A stretch of 64,000 bases of DNA, from contig NZ_BMTS01000021.1 in the NCBI RefSeq assembly GCF_014649795.1, forward strand, positions 62,001-126,000. Reading direction: 5' to 3'. Of this stretch, positions 1-8,377 are shown one piece after another; the first letter of the stretch is position 1, and the number at the start of each line of letters is the position of its first letter. A program made the position numbers and the translations under genes. Source of the DNA: Streptomyces melanogenes (GTDB lineage Bacteria > Actinomycetota > Actinomycetes > Streptomycetales > Streptomycetaceae). The notes below the pieces were generated by a model that was given only the letters and a program-made list of their open reading frames with translations, searched no databases and was not told where the DNA came from.

Positions 1-1
1 C

Positions 2-784
2 GGCCACTCGGCACCGTGGCCGCTGACGACCTTCGTGGTGTTGATCTTCGTGGCGGTCATCTGGCGCGTCCACACCCTCATGCACGACGACGGTACGGAC
101 GGCCACGGCAGCAAGGCAGCGGAGGGCGGCCGTACCGGTACGGACAGCGGAAAAGGAATGCCCGTCCGTACAGGTACGCACCGGCGTACCGACGGAACGA
201 ACACCGCGTCGTCCGGCCGTACAGAGGGCGCGAGCCACGACCTGTACGCCGCGCACAACGCGGTTCGGCCGGACGGCTCGGGCGCGGGATGGGACGGTAC
301 GGACCCTGTACGCCCCGCCTCGCACCCGCCGCACGAAGGTGAGGCCGAAGCGTCGGTGACCAGGGCGTACAGCGACCGTACAGACGGCGTACACACCACC
401 CCCGAGGGAGCGGCGCGTACAGGCACCGCGGCTGTGGGGCGTACCGGGACGGCCAGCGCGGCCGTACAGGGACGCACCGGCGCCATCAGTGCCCGTACAC
501 AGTCCGGCGGAGACGGTGTTCCGGGGGCCCGTACAGGTACGGCTGCCGCGTCTTCTCCCGTAACCGGAACGGGCAGTACGGCGGGCGCGGACCGTCCCGG
601 TACGCCTGTACGGACGGACGAAGAGCTCCTGCCGCTCGTACAGAACCTCCCCCGCACCGAGGACGGGTTCGTGACCCTCTACCAGGTCCGCAACCAGCTC
701 TCCGTCAACCACACCCGCGCGGTGCGCCTGCTCTCCAAGGCTGGCCTGCTGCGCCCCGAGGACGCGGACAAGCACCTGGCCTGA
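2..784 (+). CDS. Partial membrane protein with RTGT-repeat tail and C-terminal winged helix
   Basis: The gene is cut by the left window edge; the frame is open from base 2, so the true start lies upstream. What remains begins with a hydrophobic stretch (TTFVVLIFVAVIWRV), most likely a last membrane span. Then follow about 180 residues of low-complexity sequence with recurring RTGT/RTDG units, encoded by DNA unusually rich in GTAC. The last 55 or so residues (EELLPLVQNLPRTEDGF onwards) look like a compact winged helix with a recognition-helix-like segment (NHTRAVRLLSKAGLL). DUF2637-type Streptomyces plasmid proteins also pair N-terminal membrane spans with a C-terminal HTH, so it may belong there; the diagnostic N-terminus is missing. 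A membrane-tethered DNA-binding role is inference. Confidence 0.7.
   Translation, partial: GHSAPWPLTTFVVLIFVAVIWRVHTLMHDDGTDGHGSKAAEGGRTGTDSGKGMPVRTGTHRRTDGTNTASSGRTEGASHDLYAAHNAVRPDGSGAGWDGTDPVRPASHPPHEGEAEASVTRAYSDRTDGVHTTPEGAARTGTAAVGRTGTASAAVQGRTGAISARTQSGGDGVPGARTGTAAASSPVTGTGSTAGADRPGTPVRTDEELLPLVQNLPRTEDGFVTLYQVRNQLSVNHTRAVRLLSKAGLLRPEDADKHLA
93..642. repeat. Cluster of 23 GTAC tetranucleotides inside a coding region
   Basis: I count 23 GTAC palindromes in about 550 bases, many as CGTACAG or paired as CGTACAGGTACG and CGTACCGGTACGG. At this base composition only one or two would be expected. They coincide with the RTGT/RTDG repeats of the overlapping protein, so the pattern may come from protein repeat expansion. 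The palindromic core also allows a protein-binding array or modification-target cluster. Confidence 0.75.
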
Positions 785-1008
785 TCCGCCGTCGGCTCCT
801 GCCGTTCATGGTCGTCCCCGGCCCGTGTCCACGCTCCCGAGCGTGAGCGCGGACCGGAGACGGCCACGGCCGGCAGGCCGCTCGCCCGCACCACGCCCGC
901 GCCCTGGGAGAGCGGAGTGTGGGCCCGCTCGTACCCACCACCCCGCGCGTCAGCCTCGGGGGACACGGCTTACCCCTCCCCAGCCCCGAGACCTGGAGGT
1001 CTTCTTAC

Positions 1009-1482
1009 ATGAACAGCAAGGACCCGAATCCCGTTCCACTGCGCGATGTGGCGCAGAGTCCCCAGGCGACCGCCCGGTACCTGGCCGACGTTCAGCGGGT
1101 CCTGCTGGACATCGGCAAGAACCTGGAGACCCTCGCGATCGAGACCCGCGTGCACCTGCGCGAGACGCACGTGGAGGGCGACCGCTGGTACCACGCCAGG
1201 CTGCGCGCCATGCCTGTCGAAAAGGCCCTCGGGAACGTGCTCAAGAGCTTGAACAACCTCACCAAGGGCCTGGAAAAGAGCGCCTATAAGCGCCACGCCC
1301 ACGACGAGGCCGTCGTGAATACGGTCAAGGACAGGAAGGAAAAGGAGCTGGAAAGGAAGCGGAGGAAAAACCCGCAGCCACTCCAGGCCGCACCCAACCC
1401 GCCGCAGCGGGATGCACAGGGCCACAATTCCGGCTATAGCGCCCCCACGTCGATTTACGACCTCGGCCGGGAGTCGGCGTGA
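1009..1482 (+). CDS. Hypothetical helical protein
   Basis: Product of 157 aa, not recognised. The ATG at 1009 is chosen because GGAGG lies at 995-999, nine bases upstream; the frame is open further up but without a site. The N-terminal 100 residues are mostly helical, with a regular pattern of hydrophobic and charged residues (YLADVQRVLLDIGKNLETLAIE). Next is a lysine/glutamate-rich stretch of probable coiled coil, then a proline-rich tail. No signal peptide or membrane span. Its stop overlaps the GTG of the next gene by 4 bases, so the two are almost certainly co-translated. Position upstream of an FtsK-like motor suggests an accessory role in the same transfer module (inference). Confidence 0.8.
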   Translation: MNSKDPNPVPLRDVAQSPQATARYLADVQRVLLDIGKNLETLAIETRVHLRETHVEGDRWYHARLRAMPVEKALGNVLKSLNNLTKGLEKSAYKRHAHDEAVVNTVKDRKEKELERKRRKNPQPLQAAPNPPQRDAQGHNSGYSAPTSIYDLGRESA

Positions 1483-1787
1483 ACCGCCCCCTCAGCAGCG
1501 CCGAACGTTCCGCCGAACGGCGCCAGAAATGGCTGAAGGAAGAGGCGACCAAAGCCCGCGAATCTCGCGGCGAGGCAGGGCAGATGGAATTCTGGCTCCG
1601 CCTGGCACGATCCCGGATGGCCAAAGATGTCAAAGCCGGTCGCGCGGACATCTACTCCGGATTCGCGCTGGTCTGCCGCCTGTTCATCACGGCGCTGGAC
1701 CAGCGCGTGGAGGGCAACGGACGGATCTGGAACGACCTGCTGCAGTACGCGGAGCAGGTCGTGGCGAAGCACCCCCCGCGTCACTGA
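1479..1787 (+). CDS. Hypothetical small basic protein
   Basis: 102 aa, not recognised. It starts at a GTG overlapping the preceding stop (GTGA). The first 40 residues are rich in Arg, Lys and Glu and probably helical (SSAERSAERRQKWLKEEATK). The rest contains an amphipathic helix-rich core (FALVCRLFITALDQRV) that could be a dimerisation surface. No Cys, membrane span or signal sequence. Co-translation with the upstream helical protein suggests a partner. A 127-base gap follows before the next gene. Confidence 0.75.
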   Translation: MNRPLSSAERSAERRQKWLKEEATKARESRGEAGQMEFWLRLARSRMAKDVKAGRADIYSGFALVCRLFITALDQRVEGNGRIWNDLLQYAEQVVAKHPPRH

Positions 1788-1914
1788 ACGTCACCAGCGA
1801 AGGCCCTGCCGGGCTCCGGCGGGGCCTCGCGCGCGTAAAGCGTGCACCCGTGCACGTGCACACGCGTGCACACAAGGCCCCACGCTCTGTCAAGTCCCAG
1901 GAGGGAGGTGCATC

Positions 1915-4173
1915 GTGTCCGACGTGGACGATCCGAACGGGATCCTGGTCCGCGGCCCCTGGCGCGATGACTCCACGTACGTGCCACCGCCGATCCCGGA
2001 TTACGGCGACACCATTCCGCCGCCGGAAGACATTCCCGAAGCTCCCCCGGAGTCGCCGGAAGAGACGACGATGGAACTGCCCCCGATTCCGTCCGCACCG
2101 GATCCGGCCATGGCGCTGCGATCGGACGGAATCGCGGCACCGGAAACCGAGGAAGACGAAGGTGAATACGAGGAAGGCGAATACGAGCAGCCTCGATCTC
2201 TCGCCGACCGCCTCGGCGACTGGCTGGAATTCCGGCTGGAAAGGGCGCGGGCGCTCCATGAAGGCGAGGCGCCTTTCCGTGAGGCTGAAATAGCACGGAA
2301 GGCCGCGCTCCTGGAGGGCCGCACCGCGCAGGAAGTCGCGATGATGGAGCAGAACGGAAAGCTCCATGCCGCGATGATGAAAGCGAAGGGCGACAAGGCG
2401 GCGGCGGGCGGAAAGGCCGATGCCGACCGCACGAAGTCGTCCTCCTCCGGCCTGGGGGCGGACAAGGGCCGCTCGAAAGCCGGCGGCGGGGGCGGGTCCT
2501 CGCGCGGTGGTGGCAGCAGCGGGCCATCCCGCAACAACGCGAGCCCGGGCCCGAACCGGTCCGGTGGCCCGCGCGGCTCGAACTCCGGTGGCCCTGGTGG
2601 TCGTTCGGGGTCCGGGTCGACCGGGGGCGGCAAGGGCGGCGGCAAGGGTTCTGACCGATCCTCTGGCGGCCGTGCACCGGGTTCCGGGGGCAGCGGTTCG
2701 TCCGGGGGTTCGAAAGGCTCTCAGAAGGGCTCCGGCAGCTCCGGCCGTAACAGCGGCGGGAGTTCGAAGGGCGACGGCGGAGGTCAGGCATCCAGTGCCC
2801 GTACCGAACGCGCCCGCGGCCGCCAGGAGCGCGCCGGGGTCCGCCAGGCCGGGCGGCAGGAACGGCGCAGCGCAGGGCACGCGGCTGGCATCGAGGACCG
2901 GACCAAGGACCGCGACCAGGCCCGCGCCAACCAGCAGCAGGCATGGGAGGACCGACGGGCCAAACGCCAGGAGCGCGACGCGGCACGAAAGGCAAAACGC
3001 GAGGCCGCAGCGTCGGCCACGCCGGGCCGCACCACGCTGGGCCAGGCCGTCGGCGAGGAAGCCCAGCGCCGCTGGGACAAGCGCCGCGCCGACGCCAAAG
3101 ACGCCAAAGACGCCAAAGACGCCAAAGACGCCAAGGACGCGAAGGACGCGAAGGACGCGAAGGAGGACAAGCCCACCACCGAGAAGGTGAACCTGACCAA
3201 GAACAAGGGCAAGGACACCGACGGCGAGGACGGGAAGAGCGCCAAGGACGGCCCTGGCGGGTCCTCCGCCGCGAAGGACAGCGCGGCGGGTGAACCGGGC
3301 AAGGACTCCACGGCCGGTGACGCATCGTCTGACGGTGCGAGGAAGCGCCGTCGGTTCCGGCGCCGACGCACCAGCAGCACAGGCCGACGCGTCAGCGGCG
3401 CGGGCCGGGGCGGGCGGCGGGGCCGGTCGTCCGGCCGGGCCGGTTCGCGCACCAGGACTACCGACGATCCGGACAGCGAGTGGGTGTTCGCGGCGGCCAA
3501 GGAGCGGCTGCGCAGGATGCGGGAGGAGCGGAAGGCCAAGTCCAAGCCGCCGCAGCCGGAGGGACCTGTCCCGGCGGAATCCGTCGGGATCACCGTCGAG
3601 CGCGCCGACGGAGAGTCCCATCGTCGGCGCCCCGTGTCGAGTCCGCCGCCGGTCACGACCGGGATCAAAAGTCTGCCGCCCGCACCGGTTCGGCACACCC
3701 AGTGGCCCGGCACCAGCCGGCCCACCAGCCCGAAGGGGAGCAGCGTGAGCAGCGCCAAGGCCCGCAGGCCGTCCAGGCAGGGGGGCCTGGCCGCCCAGCA
3801 CCGTACGGACATCACGTTCGACGACTACCTGATCGACATGGCGAACATCGCCATCAAGTCGGCCTCGCACCAGGAGCGGGCCGAAGCCCTCGCGGAGGCC
3901 CTCGGCAAGGTCGCCGATGCCCTGCGGGAGATGTCGGCCGACCTGGTCAACGACCACAACATCGACACCCGCGTCACCAACCGGATCACGGATCTGGCCG
4001 ACGCCGCGGGCCGCATGAAGAAGCAGGCCCAGCGGTGCGCCGAGGTGTGCGGCATCGCCAAGGAAGCCGCCCGGCTCGCGGCCACCAAGGTCGCCCGCGT
4101 CTACGGCCAGGACATGGCCGCCAAGCAGGACGCGGGCCTCAAGCACACCTCGGCCGCTGCCCACCACGACTAG
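1915..4173 (+). CDS. Large disordered Gly/Ser/Arg-rich protein
   Basis: 752 aa. Start GTG 1915 has GAGGGAGG at 1901-1908 and is preferred to the much longer open frame upstream, which runs through the previous gene. Order: an acidic proline-rich N-terminus (about 1-90); a helical segment with EIARKAALLEGRTAQEVAMM (about 100-160); a long Gly/Ser-rich linker (about 180-300); Arg/Gln/Lys-rich helical stretches; eight near-perfect 3-residue DAK/KDA units; a very basic RRRFRRRRT-type patch; and a folded-looking helical C-terminus of about 120 residues (DYLIDMANIAIKSASHQERA onwards). No catalytic motif is visible. The basic patches suggest nucleic-acid binding. Position just before the translocase operon suggests a transfer accessory or scaffold (inference). 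Confidence 0.8.
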   Translation: MSDVDDPNGILVRGPWRDDSTYVPPPIPDYGDTIPPPEDIPEAPPESPEETTMELPPIPSAPDPAMALRSDGIAAPETEEDEGEYEEGEYEQPRSLADRLGDWLEFRLERARALHEGEAPFREAEIARKAALLEGRTAQEVAMMEQNGKLHAAMMKAKGDKAAAGGKADADRTKSSSSGLGADKGRSKAGGGGGSSRGGGSSGPSRNNASPGPNRSGGPRGSNSGGPGGRSGSGSTGGGKGGGKGSDRSSGGRAPGSGGSGSSGGSKGSQKGSGSSGRNSGGSSKGDGGGQASSARTERARGRQERAGVRQAGRQERRSAGHAAGIEDRTKDRDQARANQQQAWEDRRAKRQERDAARKAKREAAASATPGRTTLGQAVGEEAQRRWDKRRADAKDAKDAKDAKDAKDAKDAKDAKEDKPTTEKVNLTKNKGKDTDGEDGKSAKDGPGGSSAAKDSAAGEPGKDSTAGDASSDGARKRRRFRRRRTSSTGRRVSGAGRGGRRGRSSGRAGSRTRTTDDPDSEWVFAAAKERLRRMREERKAKSKPPQPEGPVPAESVGITVERADGESHRRRPVSSPPPVTTGIKSLPPAPVRHTQWPGTSRPTSPKGSSVSSAKARRPSRQGGLAAQHRTDITFDDYLIDMANIAIKSASHQERAEALAEALGKVADALREMSADLVNDHNIDTRVTNRITDLADAAGRMKKQAQRCAEVCGIAKEAARLAATKVARVYGQDMAAKQDAGLKHTSAAAHHD
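3094..3165 (+). repeat. Eight tandem 9-bp units (GCCAAAGAC and variants)
   Basis: Four exact GCCAAAGAC units are followed by GCCAAGGAC, two GCGAAGGAC and GCGAAGGAG. They encode an Ala-Lys-Asp repeat in the disordered protein. The order from identical to diverged units is typical of slippage-driven growth at one end, so length may vary between strains. Confidence 0.9.
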
Positions 4174-4190
4174 ACGAGAGGGAACTACTC

Positions 4191-4607
4191 ATGAGCGATC
4201 TCGTACCGCGCACCAGCGGCGCGGCCGCCGTGCCGGCCGACAGCGACAACCGCTACAAGGCCGTCCAGGCCAAGCTGGACAAGCTCGGCAAGACGATGGA
4301 CGACGCCGCCGTCGAACTCGAGGCGCTGCGCCGCGACATCAAGGCCAACGCCACGCATACCCAGGGCGTGTCCGGTGACATCGCACACGCGGACCTGGAC
4401 CCGAAGTTCGTCACCCTCACCGATGACGTGGCCGTAGCCCTGGGCGGCTCCGCGGCCGCGGTGAAGAACCTGGGTGCCACCGCGCAGGAGATCGTCACTC
4501 TGACCTACCAGGCCAAGGGCACCCACTCGAAGCTGTACCGGGGGCTGGACGAGATCCGCTCCAACCGGCGCGAGAAGACCCCCAAGCCCGGCTTCTTCGA
4601 CCGCTGA
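4191..4607 (+). CDS. Coiled-coil-like small protein upstream of the FtsK-like translocase
   Basis: 138 aa. ATG 4191 is preceded by a GAGAGGG site at about 4176-4182. The chain is largely helical with heptad-like spacing (YKAVQAKLDKLGKTMDDAAV, then VELEALRRDIKANA); a second helical half (AAVKNLGATAQEIVTLTYQA) resembles a methyl-accepting or structural coiled-coil protein more than an enzyme. No membrane span or cysteine. It ends with a basic tail (SNRREKTPKPGFFDR). It sits 17 bases after the disordered protein and 83 before the translocase gene, separated from the latter by a strong hairpin. A partner of the translocase is plausible but not shown. Confidence 0.78.
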   Translation: MSDLVPRTSGAAAVPADSDNRYKAVQAKLDKLGKTMDDAAVELEALRRDIKANATHTQGVSGDIAHADLDPKFVTLTDDVAVALGGSAAAVKNLGATAQEIVTLTYQAKGTHSKLYRGLDEIRSNRREKTPKPGFFDR

Positions 4608-4633
4608 CCCCCCTCCCCCATCACCCACCCCGC

Positions 4634-4667
4634 CACGGGCGGCCCCGCACCTGCGGGGCCGCCCGTG
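4634..4667 (+). terminator. GC-rich perfect hairpin before the translocase gene
   Basis: A 16-base arm (CACGGGCGGCCCCGCA) is followed after two bases by its exact reverse complement. There is no T-run, as is common for actinobacterial hairpin terminators. It lies between the stop at 4607 and the translocase start at 4691, so it may be a partial terminator or a processing site that lowers translocase expression. Confidence 0.65.
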
Positions 4668-4690
4668 CCCGTTGACGAAGGAGAAGACCG

Positions 4691-6814
4691 GTGTCCACGC
4701 CGCGCACTGTCCAGCTCGAACGCCTCGCCTACACCCTCGCCGCGCCCGTGCTGGCCGTGGCCCCGAACCTCTCCCCGGACAGCCCCGTCAACCAGGTGGT
4801 GCAGCTGGCAGGCGTCGCTGGGGTCGGCGGCTGGGTGCTAGCCGCCAAGAGCGAAGAGAGCGGCGCCGGACGCAAGATCCTGCGCTGGTCTCCACTGGTC
4901 ATGGCCGCCGCCGTCGACGTCGCCGCCAAGCACACCACCGGCTTCGGCCCGTACTGGCTGGACGGGCTGCTCGCCGCCGGATGGGCGGCGGCCGGCTACC
5001 TGGTGATGCCGTTCTCCCGGCACACCCGCCGCCGCCACCGCCCCGCCCTGGCAGCTGCGGTCCCGCAGCTGGCGCCCGTCGATGTCCTGGAGCCGTCGGT
5101 GGCGCAGCCGGACAATGGCGCTGACCTGCTCACCCGGGATGCGCGGATGCTGTGGGAGCAGGCCGGGATGCCCGCACGCACGCATATCGTCAAGGCCACC
5201 CGGCACCCCGGCCAGCGCCACGACATGACGATCCTGCTGCGCGCGTCGGAGGCCGGACGGCCGATCACCGGCCTCACGGAGGACGTCGTCGCCGCGGCTT
5301 TCGGCGTGCACTCGGGCGACGTCGTCCTGGCGGAGGTCGCCATCCAGCCCGGCCGGCAGGGCGGGCCGGGCTGGATGGAGGCCCGCATCACCCCCGACGC
5401 CAACCTGCGCCGGCGGACCAAGCCGACCGCGCAGGAGCGCTGGTCGGACCGGGTCGCAGGTCCCAAGGGCGGCGCCCCCGGATCGCAGCTGGTCCACGCG
5501 TCCCGCGACGACGAACGGGGGGTGAGCTTCTACCGGGCGAAGATGGCCGATGCCACCGATACCCCGCGGATCGACCTGGCCAAGGTCTGCCGTGCGCTGA
5601 ACCTGCCCGAGGACGACTCCTGTGTGTTCGTCCTCATCGACGGCAACGAGTTCCTGATCAGCGCGTTCGACAACCCGCCGCTGTCCCAGATCTTCCTCGC
5701 GACCCGCGAGCTGCTCACCCCGGACGCCAAGGGCATGTTCGTGTGCGGGTTCACGATCACCGGGCAGCCGGTGAAGAACATGGTGTTCCAGCACGACAAG
5801 AACGCCGCCGCGCACGGCCTCATCCTCGGTGTGTCCCGGTCGGGCAAGACGCAGTACTTCGCCATCAACATGTCTGCCCAGTCCCTCGCCGGGCAGGTGG
5901 TGTGGCTGTCGACCGTCCGCAAGGACGAGAAGACGACCACGCTGGGACAGTACATCGACCGGCAGGGCTCGACCGCCCTGTGGATGGCCCGCCAACTGCG
6001 CGCGGCCAAGGCCCTGTGTGAGATCAGGGCGGAGATGCCCTGGCCGCACGACGGCAAGCCGCACGACTACAAGCCGGGCGATCCGCGCTGCCCCTACCGG
6101 CAGCTGAACGTGTACGCGGATGAGTACATGACCGCCGCGCAGGACAGTCTGTTCGGCGCGGACATCCAGACCAACGGCGACGACCTCACGGTCACCGGAC
6201 TGAAGTACGGCATCGGCTTCAACCCGGCCGGCCAGTCGCCGTTCGCGCACAACGGTTTCTCCACCGAGATGAAGGACAACCTGCGGCAGAACAGCCGCCC
6301 GGTCATCTTCAACATGGGTTCGCCCGGCGCCACCCGCAAGGCTGCGGAGGGCACCATGGAGAACCCGTACGACGTGCCGACCATCCCGGCCCGCTACTCC
6401 CGCAGCGAGGGCTCCGCGATCGAGCGGGCCATCAGGGGCGAGGCCGACCCGGAAAACGGCGTCTCCACCGGCGGCGTCGCCGTCATCGTCCTCGACAACG
6501 GCCGCGCCGTGCTCATGCGGTCGCTGTTCGCGGACTTCGACACCGACCTCGCTGGCCTGTTCCCCGACCAGGTCAACCGGCTGACCGACTACGAAATCAG
6601 CGAGTTGGAAAAGCGCGGACTGTGGGGCGACTGGTACCGCGACCCCGAGCCCGGCGAGTTCTGGCCCGCCGACGACGAAGACGACGACAGCACCTCGTCT
6701 CGGCGCGGCGACGGGGGCAGCGGCAGGAGCGGACCCACGTCCGGCAGCCGTGTCGAGCAGGTCACATCCCCCCGGCAGGCGCTGGAGGCCATCAAGAGCC
6801 TCGCTGACGTCTGA
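4691..6814 (+). CDS. FtsK/TraB-like DNA translocase (putative conjugal transfer motor)
   Basis: 707 aa; start GTG 4691 with AAGGAG about seven bases upstream. Two or more hydrophobic stretches lie in the first 110 residues, followed by a linker and a large ATPase domain. The Walker A motif GVSRSGKT sits near residue 380; a likely Walker B is the YADEYM segment near residue 475. The C-terminal tail is Ser/Gly/Asp-rich and ends in a short helix (SPRQALEAIKSLADV). Streptomyces TraB proteins of this family pump double-stranded DNA between mycelial compartments as membrane hexamers; a TraB-like role here is inferred from architecture and context. A chromosome-type FtsK is less likely because the long FtsK N-terminus and a clear gamma domain are absent. 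Confidence 0.85.
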   Translation: MSTPRTVQLERLAYTLAAPVLAVAPNLSPDSPVNQVVQLAGVAGVGGWVLAAKSEESGAGRKILRWSPLVMAAAVDVAAKHTTGFGPYWLDGLLAAGWAAAGYLVMPFSRHTRRRHRPALAAAVPQLAPVDVLEPSVAQPDNGADLLTRDARMLWEQAGMPARTHIVKATRHPGQRHDMTILLRASEAGRPITGLTEDVVAAAFGVHSGDVVLAEVAIQPGRQGGPGWMEARITPDANLRRRTKPTAQERWSDRVAGPKGGAPGSQLVHASRDDERGVSFYRAKMADATDTPRIDLAKVCRALNLPEDDSCVFVLIDGNEFLISAFDNPPLSQIFLATRELLTPDAKGMFVCGFTITGQPVKNMVFQHDKNAAAHGLILGVSRSGKTQYFAINMSAQSLAGQVVWLSTVRKDEKTTTLGQYIDRQGSTALWMARQLRAAKALCEIRAEMPWPHDGKPHDYKPGDPRCPYRQLNVYADEYMTAAQDSLFGADIQTNGDDLTVTGLKYGIGFNPAGQSPFAHNGFSTEMKDNLRQNSRPVIFNMGSPGATRKAAEGTMENPYDVPTIPARYSRSEGSAIERAIRGEADPENGVSTGGVAVIVLDNGRAVLMRSLFADFDTDLAGLFPDQVNRLTDYEISELEKRGLWGDWYRDPEPGEFWPADDEDDDSTSSRRGDGGSGRSGPTSGSRVEQVTSPRQALEAIKSLADV

Positions 6815-6826
6815 CTGCCCCTGCAA

Positions 6827-6873
6827 CGCCGAAGGGTGCCGCTGGGATCGTTCTCCGGTGGCACCCTTCGGCG
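6827..6873 (+). terminator. Hairpin terminator after the translocase gene
   Basis: The 14-base arm CGCCGAAGGGTGCC (6827-6840) pairs exactly with 6860-6873 across a 19-base loop, starting 12 bases after the translocase stop. No U-tract follows. It probably ends the first operon. Confidence 0.7.
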
Positions 6874-6891
6874 TCCATGCCTGGAGTCCTG

Positions 6892-7440
6892 ATGCCCCAC
6901 ATCCAGCCCTCCCCCGCCCCAGATCTCACCGCACCCGCCCCGGACGCCGCGCCGTCGGTGGAACTGACCCTCGAGGAACGCCTCATCCTGACCGACGCGG
7001 CCATGACCGTGCGCCTCGATGAAGCAGCCGTCGCCTACGAGGTCAACACCGCACACGTCGCCACCGAGCCCGTGGACCTGGCTGACATCGTCACCGGCCC
7101 CCTCGACACCGGTAACTCCCTGCCGGAGGAGCTGTACCGGACACCGGTCGCGGCCCTTCTGCAGCGTGCCCGCCACCGGCTGCTCACCGGTGGCTGGTGC
7201 AAGGACGCCTTGGTCGACGAGGACGGCGCGCGCTGCATGCTCGGGGCCATCCGCATCGAGGCCCGCGGCGACAGCGGCCTGGAAGCCCACGCCACCGGAG
7301 TGCTCCTGGACGCGATCCGCCGCACGTTCGGCGACGACGTCAACTCCGTGCCGTCCTTCAACGACGCGCACGGCACGGGCCGCGTCCCGCTCCGCATGGT
7401 CGACCAGGCCGCCCACCTCGCCGACGCCCGCGGCCTGTGA
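6892..7440 (+). CDS. DUF6197-like protein
   Basis: 182 aa. ATG 6892 is preferred over the in-frame ATG 15 bases upstream because GGAG at 6883-6886 is well placed for it. After a proline-rich N-terminus of about 35 residues, the body carries a family-like pattern: paired helices, LLQRARHRLLTGGWCKDALV, then an Asp/Gly turn, a Cys (ARCMLGAIRIEA) and a C-terminal FNDAHGTGRVPLRMVDQAAHL segment. This resembles the DUF6197 family often seen in Streptomyces accessory DNA, from memory of the family pattern. Function unknown. Confidence 0.75.
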   Translation: MPHIQPSPAPDLTAPAPDAAPSVELTLEERLILTDAAMTVRLDEAAVAYEVNTAHVATEPVDLADIVTGPLDTGNSLPEELYRTPVAALLQRARHRLLTGGWCKDALVDEDGARCMLGAIRIEARGDSGLEAHATGVLLDAIRRTFGDDVNSVPSFNDAHGTGRVPLRMVDQAAHLADARGL

Positions 7441-7463
7441 CCCCAGCTCCGGACCACCTGCCT

Positions 7464-7492
7464 CGTACCCGAACCCTTCGCGGCCGGGTACG
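7464..7492 (+). terminator. Weak hairpin CGTACCCG...CGGGTACG
   Basis: An 8-base inverted repeat with a 13-base loop lies 23 bases after the DUF6197-like gene. Too short to be certain; it could be a terminator or an operator-like palindrome for the gene starting at 7559. Confidence 0.3.
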
Positions 7493-7558
7493 GGCCAGGC
7501 CGCCCGGCCTGCGCACCACTGCCCACCCCACCCATCCGAGCGAGGGAGTCGCCCCGCC

Positions 7559-8377
7559 ATGCAGTCCGACGACAAGCCCATCAACAGCCAGCACAACCCG
7601 AGCGTCTTCGACCTGCTCGACCACGTGCCCCCGCCGCCGGTCGCCGACCGGGAAGCAGGGCCTGGCAAGGAGCGCTTCGCCCGGCTGCGCGCCGGATGGG
7701 ACGCGTCCTGGAAGCCGGGCGGCTTCCTCTACGAGCGGTGGGAGGACCTGTTCCAGGCCCGGCGCCTCGGCCGGCACGAGATGGCCAACTGGATCAAGGC
7801 GGTGCTCGGCCTCGCCGGGGTCTGCGCGGTCATCGTCCTGCTGGACGCCGCCGTCGACATCGCCAGCGCCGTGCTGCACCGCCTGTCCCCCACCCCAACC
7901 GCGACCGAGGCGCCCGGAGCCGACACCACCGGCGGCCTGTGGGGCGTGATCGACAACCCGGTCCGCTCCTACATCGGGCAGCACAGCGCCGGCCTCACCG
8001 TCCCCAGCACCGCCGTCTACGCCTTCTGGCAGGTAACCGGACTGATCGGCCTCATCGGGGGATTCGCCGGCAGCACCGGCGCGCGCATCCTGTGGACCGG
8101 GTGGGGCCTCTCCGGGACGGCCATGGTGTGGTCGGCCGCGCCCGCCGGCAGCCGCACCATTGCCACCGGCATGGCCGCCCTCATGTGGGCGCTCGCCAGC
8201 ATCATCGCCCTGCGCGGCCTGAGCCTGCGCCCGGTCATCAACACCCCGGTGGCCCCCGCCATGACGCAGGTCAACATCTTCCCCGCGGTCCGCTTCCCGC
8301 CGCAGCCCACGCCCGACCACGATGCCCCAGGCGACGGACCCGGCACCGCCCACCGAGCCCCGAAGGGAATCCGATGA
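7559..8377 (+). CDS. Integral membrane protein, unknown
   Basis: 272 aa; ATG 7559 with GAGGGA about 11 bases upstream. The first 80 residues are soluble with a WDASWKPGGFLYERWEDLFQ segment. Then comes one strong span (AVLGLAGVCAVIVLLDAAVDIA), a Pro/Thr-rich loop, and three further spans at about 165-235 (VTGLIGLIGGFAGSTGARIL; GTAMVWSAA; MAALMWALASIIALRGLSL). The C-terminus is proline-rich. No known motif. The stop overlaps the ATG of the next gene (ATGA). Location among transfer-associated genes suggests an envelope protein of the element. Confidence 0.78.
   Translation: MQSDDKPINSQHNPSVFDLLDHVPPPPVADREAGPGKERFARLRAGWDASWKPGGFLYERWEDLFQARRLGRHEMANWIKAVLGLAGVCAVIVLLDAAVDIASAVLHRLSPTPTATEAPGADTTGGLWGVIDNPVRSYIGQHSAGLTVPSTAVYAFWQVTGLIGLIGGFAGSTGARILWTGWGLSGTAMVWSAAPAGSRTIATGMAALMWALASIIALRGLSLRPVINTPVAPAMTQVNIFPAVRFPPQPTPDHDAPGDGPGTAHRAPKGIR

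Noticed and set aside
3094..3165. Possible CRISPR-like or iteron array
   Set aside because: The 9-bp units are contiguous without spacers and in frame with a DAK amino-acid repeat, so this is a coding microsatellite.
1687..4167. 826-codon open frame on the minus strand opposite the disordered protein
   Set aside because: It is a shadow of the high-GC coding strand: third-position bias belongs to the plus frame, the translation is Arg/Ala/Gly-rich without motifs, and there is no ribosome site.
4838..6826. 662-codon minus-strand frame opposite the FtsK-like gene
   Set aside because: The plus frame has clear Walker motifs and a good start; the antisense translation is Val/Gly/His/Asp-rich as expected from complementing high-GC codons.
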